Below are positions 13,457 through 21,188 of a stretch of 56,653 nt of DNA, in pieces. Under the pieces are notes generated by a model. It searched no databases. It saw nothing but the letters and a program-made list of their open reading frames with translations, and had not been told where the DNA came from. The position numbers and the translations under genes were made by a program. The stretch lies in the NCBI GenBank assembly GCA_018303755.1, contig JAGVXO010000014.1:1-56653 (forward strand). The letters are read 5' to 3'. This DNA comes from Candidatus Pacearchaeota archaeon (lineage in GTDB: Archaea > Nanobdellota > Nanobdellia > Pacearchaeales > GW2011-AR1). The stretch's first letter is position 1. Each line of letters begins with the position of its first letter.

Positions 13457-15466
13457 TTACAGCTTCTGCACATATCCTTTTTTTGGATGGAAGATGTCTC
13501 CTGAAATTGAAAGTTTTTCAAGCGCCTCATCAATTTCATTTCTTGCGATTTTTCCCTCAAGTTCTTTTTCAATTTCTTCAACAGGAATTAATTTTCCAAT
13601 TCTTGATTCAAGGCGCAGAATCGCATCTTTCACTTCTATTATCTTTCCTCTTTTTGAACTTGTAATTCCTGTAACAATTTTGTCAATGTCAAAATTCTTG
13701 CTTTCATAATCATAACCTGCCTGCATAAGATAAAATTTCATTAGATTAATTGACCTTATCGCATCTGCTTTATCAACTGTTTCAGAAAGCCGTGAGCGTG
13801 CAGAGGCCTCGCTTAATCTAATAAGCGCCTCAAGCTGTCGTGCAGTAATAGGAATTGGTTTTACAGGAGAGTCAGAAGAAGTCGGGCTGTTTCTAAGTCC
13901 AACATAAAATTGTTTTATTTCATCAACTGCATCATCTGTAAGTTTAGGACTGACTTTTTGCTTGGCATATGCTATATATTTTCTAAATAAATCAGGTTCA
14001 ATAGGTCCCCTTGAATGGGATTTCTGATGTTCTAAAAGAACATGCGAGGCAATTGCTTCATCTTTTGATTTTTCAGGTATGTCGCGCAGCATAAAAATCA
14101 CATCAAACCTGTTAAGCAAAGTCGGCTGAATATCAACTTGCTGTGCAATCGCCTGATAAGGGTCAAATCTTCCGAATTTCGGATTTCCTGCTGCAAGAAC
14201 ACTTGTCTCTGCTCTCAAAGATGCCTGCACATTTGCCTTGGAGATTGTGACCGATTGCTGCTCCATCGCTTCGTGCATTGCGCTTCTGTCCTGTGGATCC
14301 ATCTTCTCTATTTCATCGATACAAACAATTCCTTTATTACTTAATACCATCGCACCTGCTTCCAAACTCCATCCTCTTAAAAATTCATCTCTTACAACTG
14401 TTGCAGTCAATCCTGCTCCAGAAGTGCTTTTTCCGACGACATAACGCCCTTTTGGGGCGATTTTTGCAATGAATTTCAGGGTTATACTTTTCGCAACTCC
14501 AGGATCTCCTACAAGGAGTATATGAATATCCCCTCTTGAAACAGTGCCATCTACTTTTTCTTTTTTAACACCGCCAAAAAGCTGCAGAACAAGCGACTGC
14601 TTTATTTCATCATATCCGTAAATGCTCGGAGCAATGCTGTCTGAAAGTTTTTTAAAAACTTTTGGATCAAGCGATAGTTCTTTTATTTGTAATTCATCTT
14701 CTTCTGAAATTCTCAAATCCTCATAAGTTTCTTCAAGAGGAATAATATTATTTGCATCAATTGCCAAATCAAATCTCGTTGAAACTCCCATAGGCAGAGG
14801 AACAGGAACTTCATTAAGAACTCCAAAAACTTTTATCTTGCTTCCAGGAGTTGTCCTCTCTTCCATTTTTGGCTCTACTAAATCTTCTTTAAGAAAAATA
14901 TTTATTCGTCTCGGTTGTTCTCCACCTATAAGTGCTTCAGGACTTTCTTCCACCACTAATCTTTGCGCATCAACCATCTGCTTGCTTACGAGCTTGAAAA
15001 ATCCTTTTCTTCCGCAAGAGCATCTTGTCGGCTCTTTAAATTTTTTTTCCAATTGCAACACAGAAATAATTGTCCCGCATGAAGGGCATTCAAATCTCGC
15101 GCTTACCACCTGAGGCCTTACATCACTCGCCTGCCTCACAATTCCCTCAACCCAGACTAATTTATTAAGATGCTTAGCCCTTATATTTCGTATTTTTACA
15201 AAATTATTCTTTGGGATGTCGGTAAATCTTATGCGCGGATTTTTTATCAGCTCTGTTTCTGCAAGAGAAATTTCTAAAATTCCCAATATCTCTTCAGGAC
15301 GCTCAAGAAATAATTCAGAAAGTTTTGGTGAAAAACTCGCCAAGTCATCAAAACTGACATAAACAGTATTATCTGCGCTTCTTACAGCTTCACCTATCTG
15401 CTTTTTATAAGAATTGAAGAATTCCTTCGCTTCTGTTATCATCTCCTCTGTTTTAACTTTATCCAT
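13457..15466 (-). CDS. mcm: MCM replicative helicase
   Basis: Hexameric 3'-5' DNA helicase of the archaeal replisome. The start at ATG 15466 (MDKVKTEEMI) is preferred over an extension to 15484. It has an N-terminal OB domain with a C4 zinc finger (CPSC...CSCG), then the AAA+ core: Walker A GDPGVAKS, Walker B VCIDEIEKM, sensor 1 AAGNP and arginine finger LLNRFD. The C-terminus is a winged helix. Full length (669 residues) with no inteins. Transcribed toward the 93-bp element. Confidence 0.97.
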   Translation of the reverse strand: MDKVKTEEMITEAKEFFNSYKKQIGEAVRSADNTVYVSFDDLASFSPKLSELFLERPEEILGILEISLAETELIKNPRIRFTDIPKNNFVKIRNIRAKHLNKLVWVEGIVRQASDVRPQVVSARFECPSCGTIISVLQLEKKFKEPTRCSCGRKGFFKLVSKQMVDAQRLVVEESPEALIGGEQPRRINIFLKEDLVEPKMEERTTPGSKIKVFGVLNEVPVPLPMGVSTRFDLAIDANNIIPLEETYEDLRISEEDELQIKELSLDPKVFKKLSDSIAPSIYGYDEIKQSLVLQLFGGVKKEKVDGTVSRGDIHILLVGDPGVAKSITLKFIAKIAPKGRYVVGKSTSGAGLTATVVRDEFLRGWSLEAGAMVLSNKGIVCIDEIEKMDPQDRSAMHEAMEQQSVTISKANVQASLRAETSVLAAGNPKFGRFDPYQAIAQQVDIQPTLLNRFDVIFMLRDIPEKSKDEAIASHVLLEHQKSHSRGPIEPDLFRKYIAYAKQKVSPKLTDDAVDEIKQFYVGLRNSPTSSDSPVKPIPITARQLEALIRLSEASARSRLSETVDKADAIRSINLMKFYLMQAGYDYESKNFDIDKIVTGITSSKRGKIIEVKDAILRLESRIGKLIPVEEIEKELEGKIARNEIDEALEKLSISGDIFHPKKGYVQKL

Positions 15467-15527
15467 ATTGAACAAAAGTGACAATCATTTATATGGATTT
15501 CTATTGGAGAATATATAAGAAAGAGGG

Positions 15528-16076
15528 TTATTTCTTCCCTTCAGTTGCTGCTTTTATGTTCTTGTTGAGTATTACCATGCTTTCATCTAACTGCGCCTTG
15601 TTCTTTGTTCCAGTGCATACAAGCTTCCCATTGCTGAATAACAAAAAAGTTGCGTTTGGCTCTATTAATTTATACACAAGTCCGGGGAATTGCTCTGGCT
15701 CGTATTCTGTATTTTCAAGAGCAAGTGCAAGAAAATTAAGATTAAGCTTTAAATCAATGCTTCCGCTCGCAACTATATTCTGAACAGTTATTTTTGGCTT
15801 ATCAGTTACTTTTACATTAATCTTCCTTAATTGCTTGATTACCTGATTTATAACTTCCCTTACCTGTGCAATTGATTTTGTGCCAGTGCATACTAAATTT
15901 CCTGAACTAAAAACAAGAACCGCTGATTTCGGCTTTTTAATTCTTAAAACAAGCCCTGGAAACTGCTCTGGATTATACTCTGTATTGCTCTGCACTCTCG
16001 CAAGTCTTGTAAGCTGAACCGGCTTGCCAAGAGAAGCTGTTGCGACGATATTTTGAACAGAAAGGTTTGCGCTCAT
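15528..16076 (-). CDS. tbp: TATA-box-binding protein
   Basis: General transcription factor. 182 residues formed by two imperfect repeats of the saddle domain: VQNIVATASLG...YNPEQFPGLVLR.KKP...FSSGNLVCTGTKS and VQNIVASGSID...YEPEQFPGLVYK...LFSNGKLVCTGTKN. All expected DNA-contacting features are present. It is divergent from rpoL, and the TATA boxes noted in this window are its presumed targets. Confidence 0.97.
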   Translation of the reverse strand: MSANLSVQNIVATASLGKPVQLTRLARVQSNTEYNPEQFPGLVLRIKKPKSAVLVFSSGNLVCTGTKSIAQVREVINQVIKQLRKINVKVTDKPKITVQNIVASGSIDLKLNLNFLALALENTEYEPEQFPGLVYKLIEPNATFLLFSNGKLVCTGTKNKAQLDESMVILNKNIKAATEGKK

Positions 16077-16160
16077 ACCCTTTATAAAGGGAGTTCATTT
16101 ATAAAGCTTTGCACCATTTATTTTGCCTGTTCTTTTCAGACAGAGCCGCAACAATCAAAA

Positions 16161-16170
16161 GCTTTATAAG
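16161..16170 (+). promoter_or_regulatory. TATA box for rpoL
   Basis: GCTTTATAAG centred 26 nt before the rpoL ATG, giving a leaderless start. Confidence 0.6.
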
Positions 16171-16191
16171 TACTTTTTTTAGTATAAGATT

Positions 16192-16452
16192 ATGGATGTC
16201 AAAATATTAACTGATGAAAAAGACGCGATTGAACTTCAAATAGGAAGTGTTACAATTGCAGAAATACTTAGGGTTTATCTTAATAAAGAACAAGCTGTTA
16301 AATTCGCTGCATGGAAAAGAGAGCATCCTGACAAGCCGGCAATTCTTAGAGTTGAAACCTCGGGTAAAACTCCTAAAAAAGCAATTCAGGAGTCAATTGA
16401 GCAGATAAACAAAGACGCAGAAAAATTGGCTTCTGAATTCAAGAATGCGTAA
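16192..16452 (+). CDS. rpoL: DNA-directed RNA polymerase subunit L
   Basis: Homologue of eukaryotic Rpb11/AC19 that pairs with RpoD to start polymerase assembly. 86 residues; the H-P-x-x-x-P-x-L/I-R segment (EHPDKPAILRVET) and the C-terminal amphipathic helix after KTPKKAIQESIEQI are characteristic. The usual archaeal G-H-T-L-x-N motif region is replaced by IAEILRVYLNKEQAV, so the N-terminal half is divergent. Confidence 0.88.
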   Translation: MDVKILTDEKDAIELQIGSVTIAEILRVYLNKEQAVKFAAWKREHPDKPAILRVETSGKTPKKAIQESIEQINKDAEKLASEFKNA

Positions 16453-16472
16453 TTTTTAAAATAAAATAGATA

Positions 16473-17174
16473 TTAATTATTTTTATCCATGTATCTCTTC
16501 CTTTCTTCTTCCGGGAATTTCTCAATCGCATAACGAAGCATTGTTCTCGGCATTACTTTGTAATGCTTATCTAAGAATTCTTTTTCTGAATTAACATTTC
16601 TTTTGCCTATTTCTCTCAGCATCCAGCCGACTGCTTTGTGAATCAAGTCGTGTTTGTCATTCAGCAACATTTCTGATATTTTCAAAGAATTATTGAAATT
16701 TTTTTCTTTTATAAAAGAAAAAGTCGAAAGTACTGCAATTCTTTTTTCCCATAAATTATCTGATTTTGCAAGAGAATATAAGATATCTTTGTTTTTGTTT
16801 GCAAGATATTCTCCAACAATGTTTGGTGCGCTTAAATCAACCAAATCCCAGTTATTTATTTTCCTCGTATTTAATAGATAAAAATCAAATATTTTCTTTT
16901 TTTCAGCTTCATCTGATTTTTTATATTTATTAATCAAAATAAACAAAGAAATTAATCTATGCTCATGAATTTCGCTGTTTAGCAATTCTTTAAGAGCATT
17001 TAATGTCAAATCGGAATATTTTTTTGCTATTTTTCTCTGTTCAGGAACAATAATCCCAAGAAAAATATCTCCTTCACCATACTCGCCTTTTCCTGTTTTG
17101 AAGAATCTTTGGAGAATCTGCGCTTTTTCAGGATTTGCAATAGAATTTAATTCTTTTTTTAATTCGTTCAACAT
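16473..17174 (-). CDS. DNA alkylation repair protein, AlkD-like
   Basis: 233-residue all-helical HEAT-like repeat protein. Segments GIIVPEQRKIAKKY, NNWDLVDLSAPNIVGEYL, LWEKRIAVLSTFSFI and VGWMLREIGKR match the AlkD family of DNA glycosylases that remove bulky or cationic alkylated bases. The W-D of NNWD and the R of W.KRIAV are the conserved active-cleft positions. Divergent from the gene at 17225. Confidence 0.9.
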   Translation of the reverse strand: MLNELKKELNSIANPEKAQILQRFFKTGKGEYGEGDIFLGIIVPEQRKIAKKYSDLTLNALKELLNSEIHEHRLISLFILINKYKKSDEAEKKKIFDFYLLNTRKINNWDLVDLSAPNIVGEYLANKNKDILYSLAKSDNLWEKRIAVLSTFSFIKEKNFNNSLKISEMLLNDKHDLIHKAVGWMLREIGKRNVNSEKEFLDKHYKVMPRTMLRYAIEKFPEEERKRYMDKNN

Positions 17175-17224
17175 ATCTCTTCCAAGATATAATAATTTAT
17201 AAATCCTATTCTAATAAAAAAATA

Positions 17225-17572
17225 ATGGTAACAATTGTAGATACAACAATTAAAAGAAAAGCTGAAAAAGCGAAATTAGAGAAAATTATTGATGAAGCAA
17301 GAGAAATTTTTGGCACTCAAAGAGTTTCTCTTGGACATCCAGATGTAATGGTGGTATACCCTCAGAAAGATAATCTTAATGAGCGCATAGAAGTGGCTGT
17401 TTCAGATATTGTTTCTACGCCTTTTGTCAGAGTTTATAGCCCAGAATATCTTGATAAAGCAAGAACTCTTGCAGAGCAAATTGAACAAGTTTATGGCATT
17501 GAATGCAGACTAATTACGGATTATTCTGGTGTTGAACATGAAGATAGACAGGGAAGTTTAGATTTTTCTTAA
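17225..17572 (+). CDS. Hypothetical protein (115 aa)
   Basis: Alpha/beta pattern: basic helix (KRKAEKAKLEKIIDEAREIF), strands VMVVYP and IEVAV, then a helix (YLDKARTLAEQIEQVYGI) ending in an acidic tail. No motif allows a functional assignment. No signal peptide or membrane helix. Composition resembles neighbouring genes. Confidence 0.55.
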   Translation: MVTIVDTTIKRKAEKAKLEKIIDEAREIFGTQRVSLGHPDVMVVYPQKDNLNERIEVAVSDIVSTPFVRVYSPEYLDKARTLAEQIEQVYGIECRLITDYSGVEHEDRQGSLDFS

Positions 17573-17574
17573 AA

Positions 17575-17770
17575 AGAGTTTTTCTAACACCCCATTCCTT
17601 TTCCTTATTTAAAGTGAGCACATTAGAGTTTTTATTTTTCAATTAACCTTATTTAATATCAAATTAAAGTCCATAAAGAGCCAATGTACAAATGTCGTCA
17701 GATTTGCAAAAGAATAAAAAGGTGAATAAAATGAACCACTAATTCCGCTTAAGATGAGCGTAGCGAGCCG
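17575..17770 (-). repeat. Dispersed intergenic repeat (one core)
   Basis: Convergent spacer. Reversed core 17580-17627 (TTTTTCTAACACCCCATTCC, then TTTTCCTTATTT), CCAATGTACAAATG, TTTGCAAAAGAATAAA and a GAGCGTAGCGAGCC patch. Confidence 0.55.
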
Positions 17771-17783
17771 ATATTCTATAAAA

Positions 17784-18335
17784 CTATTTCTGCAGAGCCA
17801 TTCGTCTTGGCTGTGTTTTTTTGACTTTTTGAACCTGCGCGTGCTTGTGCTCTTTTGCAGTCATTTCTGCGTGCTGTTCAGCAGCTTCTTTTCCTGCTTC
17901 TATTTTCTCCTTTTCTTCTTTTTTCTTCTCTTCTGTTTCTTCGGGCTTGATTTCTTCTTTTGGTTTTTCCTCTTTCTTTGATTTTTTTGCCTTTTCTGAA
18001 CTTTCCTTTTTCTTTTTTTCTCTTTCAACAAGATATTTTATTTTTTCAGGAATTTCTGCAAGTTCGACTCTTACAAATTCGCCGTCTTTTTTTGCTTTAA
18101 CTTTTATCCTTGTTAATGGATTTTGAATTCCTCTGAACCACATCTCATGATTAAGCCATTTATCAATTTTTACTTTTGAAACATCCCTGTCTTCAATCCG
18201 CATATGTTTTGCTACGAATTGTTTTATTGCTTTAATTGCTTTTGGAGTTCTTTTATATCTTGGAACTTTCGCTATTTCCTTTCTTAAGGAGATTACATAT
18301 TCTCTTTCAGCAGGTGTTTCTTTTTTCTTTGCCAT
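17784..18335 (-). CDS. rpl31e: Ribosomal protein L31e with long charged C-terminal tail
   Basis: Residues ~1-95 are the L31e fold (EREYVISLRKEIAKVPRYKR, RIEDRDVSKVKIDKWLNHEMW, RGIQNPLTRIKVKAKKD). The family is normally ~80-95 residues; here another ~85 residues follow, almost entirely Lys/Glu with late His/Gln, likely disordered or coiled-coil. Third gene of the S19e-L39e-L31e operon, starting 1 bp after the L39e stop. The tail might contact rRNA or be a lineage-specific extension. Confidence 0.92.
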   Translation of the reverse strand: MAKKKETPAEREYVISLRKEIAKVPRYKRTPKAIKAIKQFVAKHMRIEDRDVSKVKIDKWLNHEMWFRGIQNPLTRIKVKAKKDGEFVRVELAEIPEKIKYLVEREKKKKESSEKAKKSKKEEKPKEEIKPEETEEKKKEEKEKIEAGKEAAEQHAEMTAKEHKHAQVQKVKKTQPRRMALQK

Positions 18336-18545
18336 TTAACCTAAGTGCCTCTTTTTCACTCTTCTCGGCTTGATTTTTAGTTTTATTCCTCTCCAGCTTC
18401 TTCTTGTCCTTGTTGTTGCTGATGGATGAACCCTTTTTCCAGCGCCGAATTTTCTTACAATCACCCAAAATGGAGCCCACTTTGTTCTTTTTGCTGCTTT
18501 TGAAAGCTTTATTTTTTTCTGATGTTGTTTTTTTGACACTGTCAT
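18336..18545 (-). CDS. rpl39e: Ribosomal protein L39e
   Basis: 69 residues. KIKLSKAAKRTKWAPFWVIVR and TRRSWRGIKLKI match L39e, which lines the exit tunnel. It is longer than the usual ~51 residues because of a basic C-terminal extension (KPRRVKKRHLG) and a slightly long N-terminus. Its ATG overlaps the S19e stop by 4 bases. Confidence 0.92.
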   Translation of the reverse strand: MTVSKKQHQKKIKLSKAAKRTKWAPFWVIVRKFGAGKRVHPSATTRTRRSWRGIKLKIKPRRVKKRHLG

Positions 18546-18958
18546 TTCATTCCCTCCAATAATTGTTTCCCTTTTTCTGTAAGTTTTCTTCCTGCTTTTT
18601 TGCCTTTTCCTTTTTCAACAAGCCCTGCTTTTTCTGCCTGCTGCAGTATAACTCTTATTATTTTCCCAGAACCATCTCTTTGTTCTGATGGTTTTGCACC
18701 TCTGTTTTTTTTGCCTCCATATCTTGCTTTTAACCTATTAACTCCGACATTCTTTCTTATGTACAATTGCCGAAGTATGCTTGCAGCTCTTTTATGCCAA
18801 AAATCCTCGTTATAAGGAGGCCTTAATCTTGCCACACTTGATTTTACAAAATAACTCCATTCAGGTGCTTCAAATTCAGTAATTTTTTTAAGAGCTTCTG
18901 CTAATTTATCATTAAATTCTCTTGGCTCTATTGTATAAATTACTGTTTGTACTTTCAT
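18542..18958 (-). CDS. rps19e: Ribosomal protein S19e
   Basis: Small-subunit protein, 138 residues: FEAPEWSYFVKSSVARLRPP, DFWHKRAASILRQLY, GVNRLKARYGGKKNRG and IRVILQQAEKAGLVEK are diagnostic. First gene of the ribosomal-protein operon with L39e (4-bp overlap) and L31e. Its leader carries two hairpins (see 18979-19010). Confidence 0.95.
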   Translation of the reverse strand: MKVQTVIYTIEPREFNDKLAEALKKITEFEAPEWSYFVKSSVARLRPPYNEDFWHKRAASILRQLYIRKNVGVNRLKARYGGKKNRGAKPSEQRDGSGKIIRVILQQAEKAGLVEKGKGKKAGRKLTEKGKQLLEGMK

Positions 18959-18978
18959 GTTCTGGTTTTTACATAGCC

Positions 18979-19010
18979 TTGCCTTTCGGCAATAGAACTG
19001 CTGTGCAGTT
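18979..19010 (-). promoter_or_regulatory. Two hairpins in the S19e operon leader
   Basis: In minus-strand order: AACTGC-ACA-GCAGTT (19010-18996), then TTGCC-GAAA-GGCAA with a GNRA tetraloop (18992-18979), ending 20 nt before the S19e ATG. A TATA box at 19037-19045 on this strand would start transcription close to the first hairpin. Ribosomal-protein autoregulation is a plausible reading; nothing proves it. Confidence 0.45.
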
Positions 19011-19036
19011 TAGCTGATATTGGATTGAGAAATGGG

Positions 19037-19045
19037 TTTATAAAG
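19037..19045 (-). promoter_or_regulatory. TATA box of the S19e operon
   Basis: The minus strand reads CTTTATAAA, about 25-30 nt before the first leader hairpin and about 80 nt before the S19e ATG. Confidence 0.45.
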
Positions 19046-19060
19046 ATTTTGACTTTGATT

Positions 19061-19087
19061 TACGTCCACGTAATAAGATTTATAAAG
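19061..19087 (+). promoter_or_regulatory. MNT/HEPN promoter with palindromic operator candidate
   Basis: Perfect inverted repeat TACGT-CC-ACGTA (19061-19072) followed by TATA box TTTATAAAG (19079-19087), 25 nt before the MNT ATG at 19108. A dyad just upstream of TATA suits an autoregulated toxin-antitoxin promoter. Confidence 0.5.
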
Positions 19088-19107
19088 AATGTGCCCGTAT
19101 AGATTTA

Positions 19108-19566
19108 ATGGTTTATAGTGAAATCAAGGAAAAGAATGGAAAGAAATATTATTACAGAGTCAGAAGTATAAGAAATGGAGATAAATTTAAGAAAAAAAGA
19201 ATTTATCTTGGAAAAAATCTCTCTAAAGAAGAATTGTGCATCAAAGGGAATGAGGCAGATAATCAGTTGACGGTTAGGAAGGAATTAAAAGGTTTAAAAA
19301 AAATCAAACCAAAGATTATAGAAATTTTAAAGAAAAACAAGATAAAAAAGGCAGGAATTTTTGGGAGCTATGCCGAAGGCAAAGAAAAGAAAAATAGCGA
19401 TGTGGATATTTTAATTCAGCCGACAAAAAATATGGGATTTAAATTTGCAGGATTAGAAATAGAGCTGTCTGAAAAATTAGGCAGAAAAGTGGATTTAGTA
19501 AGTTATAATGGATTAAGTCCCTATCTAAAAAATAGAATCCTAAAACAAGAGGTTAGACTAATATGA
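19108..19566 (+). CDS. MNT-type nucleotidyltransferase antitoxin with N-terminal extension
   Basis: The C-terminal ~80 residues are a minimal nucleotidyltransferase: GIFGSYAEGKEKKNSDVDILI has the GSxAxG and DxD catalytic motifs, and RKVDLVSY supplies the third acidic position. In MNT/HEPN systems this enzyme modifies (AMPylates) the HEPN partner to neutralise it. The first ~70 residues (YSEIKEKNGKKYYYRVRS, KKKRIYLGKNL) resemble the beta-rich YLG segment seen at the start of some Fic proteins and transposases, an unusual fusion. Overlaps the HEPN gene by 4 bases. Confidence 0.85.
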   Translation: MVYSEIKEKNGKKYYYRVRSIRNGDKFKKKRIYLGKNLSKEELCIKGNEADNQLTVRKELKGLKKIKPKIIEILKKNKIKKAGIFGSYAEGKEKKNSDVDILIQPTKNMGFKFAGLEIELSEKLGRKVDLVSYNGLSPYLKNRILKQEVRLI

Positions 19567-19916
19567 CGGATAAATCTGATTTGGTATTTATTGAACATAT
19601 TTTGGAGAGCATTAATGCAATAGGGGGTTTTTCTGAAAATCTGAATAGAGAAGAATTATCCTTAAACAGGCTAAAACAAAGTGCAATTGTAAGGGAAATT
19701 GAGATTATCGGTGAAGCAGTTAAAAATATTTCTGATAATCTTAAAAATACACATAAAAAAATAGAATGGAGAGAAATTGCAGGAACAAGAGACAAGATGA
19801 TTCATCATTATTTTGGCGTTGATTTAGATATTGTCTGGAATATTATAAAAGTTAATCTGCCAGAATTAAAAGCAAAGATAGTAAACATAAAAAGAGAAAT
19901 TACTGATAAGGAATAA
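19563..19916 (+). CDS. HEPN (HepT/DUF86) toxin
   Basis: 117-residue helical protein. The RDKMIHHYFGVD segment is the Rx4-6HxY RNase motif of HepT-type toxins, and REIEIIGEAVKNIS is the characteristic first-helix motif. Coupled by a 4-base overlap to the MNT gene, the standard order. Probably an RNase held inactive by AMPylation of the conserved Tyr. Confidence 0.9.
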   Translation: MTDKSDLVFIEHILESINAIGGFSENLNREELSLNRLKQSAIVREIEIIGEAVKNISDNLKNTHKKIEWREIAGTRDKMIHHYFGVDLDIVWNIIKVNLPELKAKIVNIKREITDKE

Positions 19917-19924
19917 AAATCTTA

Positions 19925-20170
19925 TTATCTCTGCGCCTTGCGCCATTTTTTTATGAAAACTGTGAAACCAAGCACCCTGTAGCTGTAATTTTTTCCAAGA
20001 TGCGCAACAATTTCTTCTGCACCTTCTTTTATTTTTTTTCTGTCTCTTGAAAAATTTTTTAGAAAAACAACCTTGACATTTTGGTGAGTTTTAAAATTGT
20101 TTTCAATTGTATTCAGCAAAGATTCTGATATTCCATTTTTTCCAATCTGCACTGTTGTTATAAGCCTCAT
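19925..20170 (-). CDS. CRM-domain (YhbY-like) RNA-binding protein
   Basis: 81 residues covering one CRM domain: QIGKNGISESLLNTIENNF, VKVVFLKNF and a final YRVLGFTVFIKK. The usual GxxG between KNYSYRVLG is only partly kept. In archaea such proteins associate with pre-rRNA or ribosomes. Its ATG overlaps the NFACT-R gene stop, forming an operon. Confidence 0.8.
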   Translation of the reverse strand: MRLITTVQIGKNGISESLLNTIENNFKTHQNVKVVFLKNFSRDRKKIKEGAEEIVAHLGKNYSYRVLGFTVFIKKWRKAQR

Positions 20171-20757
20171 TTTAATATTTGAAATCCGCCTGTTGGCAAT
20201 GCCTGAAGCACTTCTTCAACAGGGATTTCCATTTTTATTGCAATTTGTTCAGCAAATTCTTCTTTATTAATGTTTCCAGGGATTATAGAAATTGCTTTAT
20301 CTGTTTTAAATGGAACTGCGCGCAATTTTGATTTTTGTTTGATAAGATATAACTTTGGCTTTATTAATTTTCTATCAATCTCTCCAACAACCCCAAAAGT
20401 TCCTGTTTTCATTGAATTCTTTTTTATAAGCTGTTCTGCGAGAAATATATCAATAGCTGCTTTTTCTTTTCTCTCTCTCCATACCCTGCTGAAACATCCC
20501 GTGAATATTGCTGTTTCTTCCAAGTCGCTTTCACTCGGATTTTCTGACATTATCACTGAAAACGGGCTTCCAGGAGAGCTTGTATGCATTACAATTAATT
20601 TTCCGTTTTCTTTTATTGCCTTTCTCACAACTTCTTCATTCTGCTCTGCATTTTTTCCGCCAATAACAAGTTTATTTCCTGAAGTAAAGAACCACCTATA
20701 TTTTTCATAATCCTGTTTTCCTGCATTCTCTTTTTTGGATGACTTTAGCTTTTTCAT
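20167..20757 (-). CDS. NFACT-R (DUF814) RNA-binding domain protein
   Basis: 196 residues corresponding to the C-terminal RNA-binding domain of RqcH/NEMF: YRWFFTSGNKLVIGGKNAEQ is diagnostic, followed by GSPFSVIM and the ETAIFTGCFSRVWRERK helix. The N-terminal fibronectin-binding-like and coiled-coil parts of full RqcH are absent, so this is a stand-alone NFACT-R. Co-transcribed with the CRM protein; both suggest ribosome or quality-control functions. Confidence 0.85.
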   Translation of the reverse strand: MKKLKSSKKENAGKQDYEKYRWFFTSGNKLVIGGKNAEQNEEVVRKAIKENGKLIVMHTSSPGSPFSVIMSENPSESDLEETAIFTGCFSRVWRERKEKAAIDIFLAEQLIKKNSMKTGTFGVVGEIDRKLIKPKLYLIKQKSKLRAVPFKTDKAISIIPGNINKEEFAEQIAIKMEIPVEEVLQALPTGGFQILK

Positions 20758-20850
20758 AATTTAGCATATAAAAAAGCGCTTTTAAAGGTTGTTATTTGCC
20801 GATTTTTAGTGAATTAAAGATTTTAAAATAAACATGCAAGGAGAATCCAT

Positions 20851-21180
<330 letters not shown>

Positions 21181-21188
21181 TAAATCTT

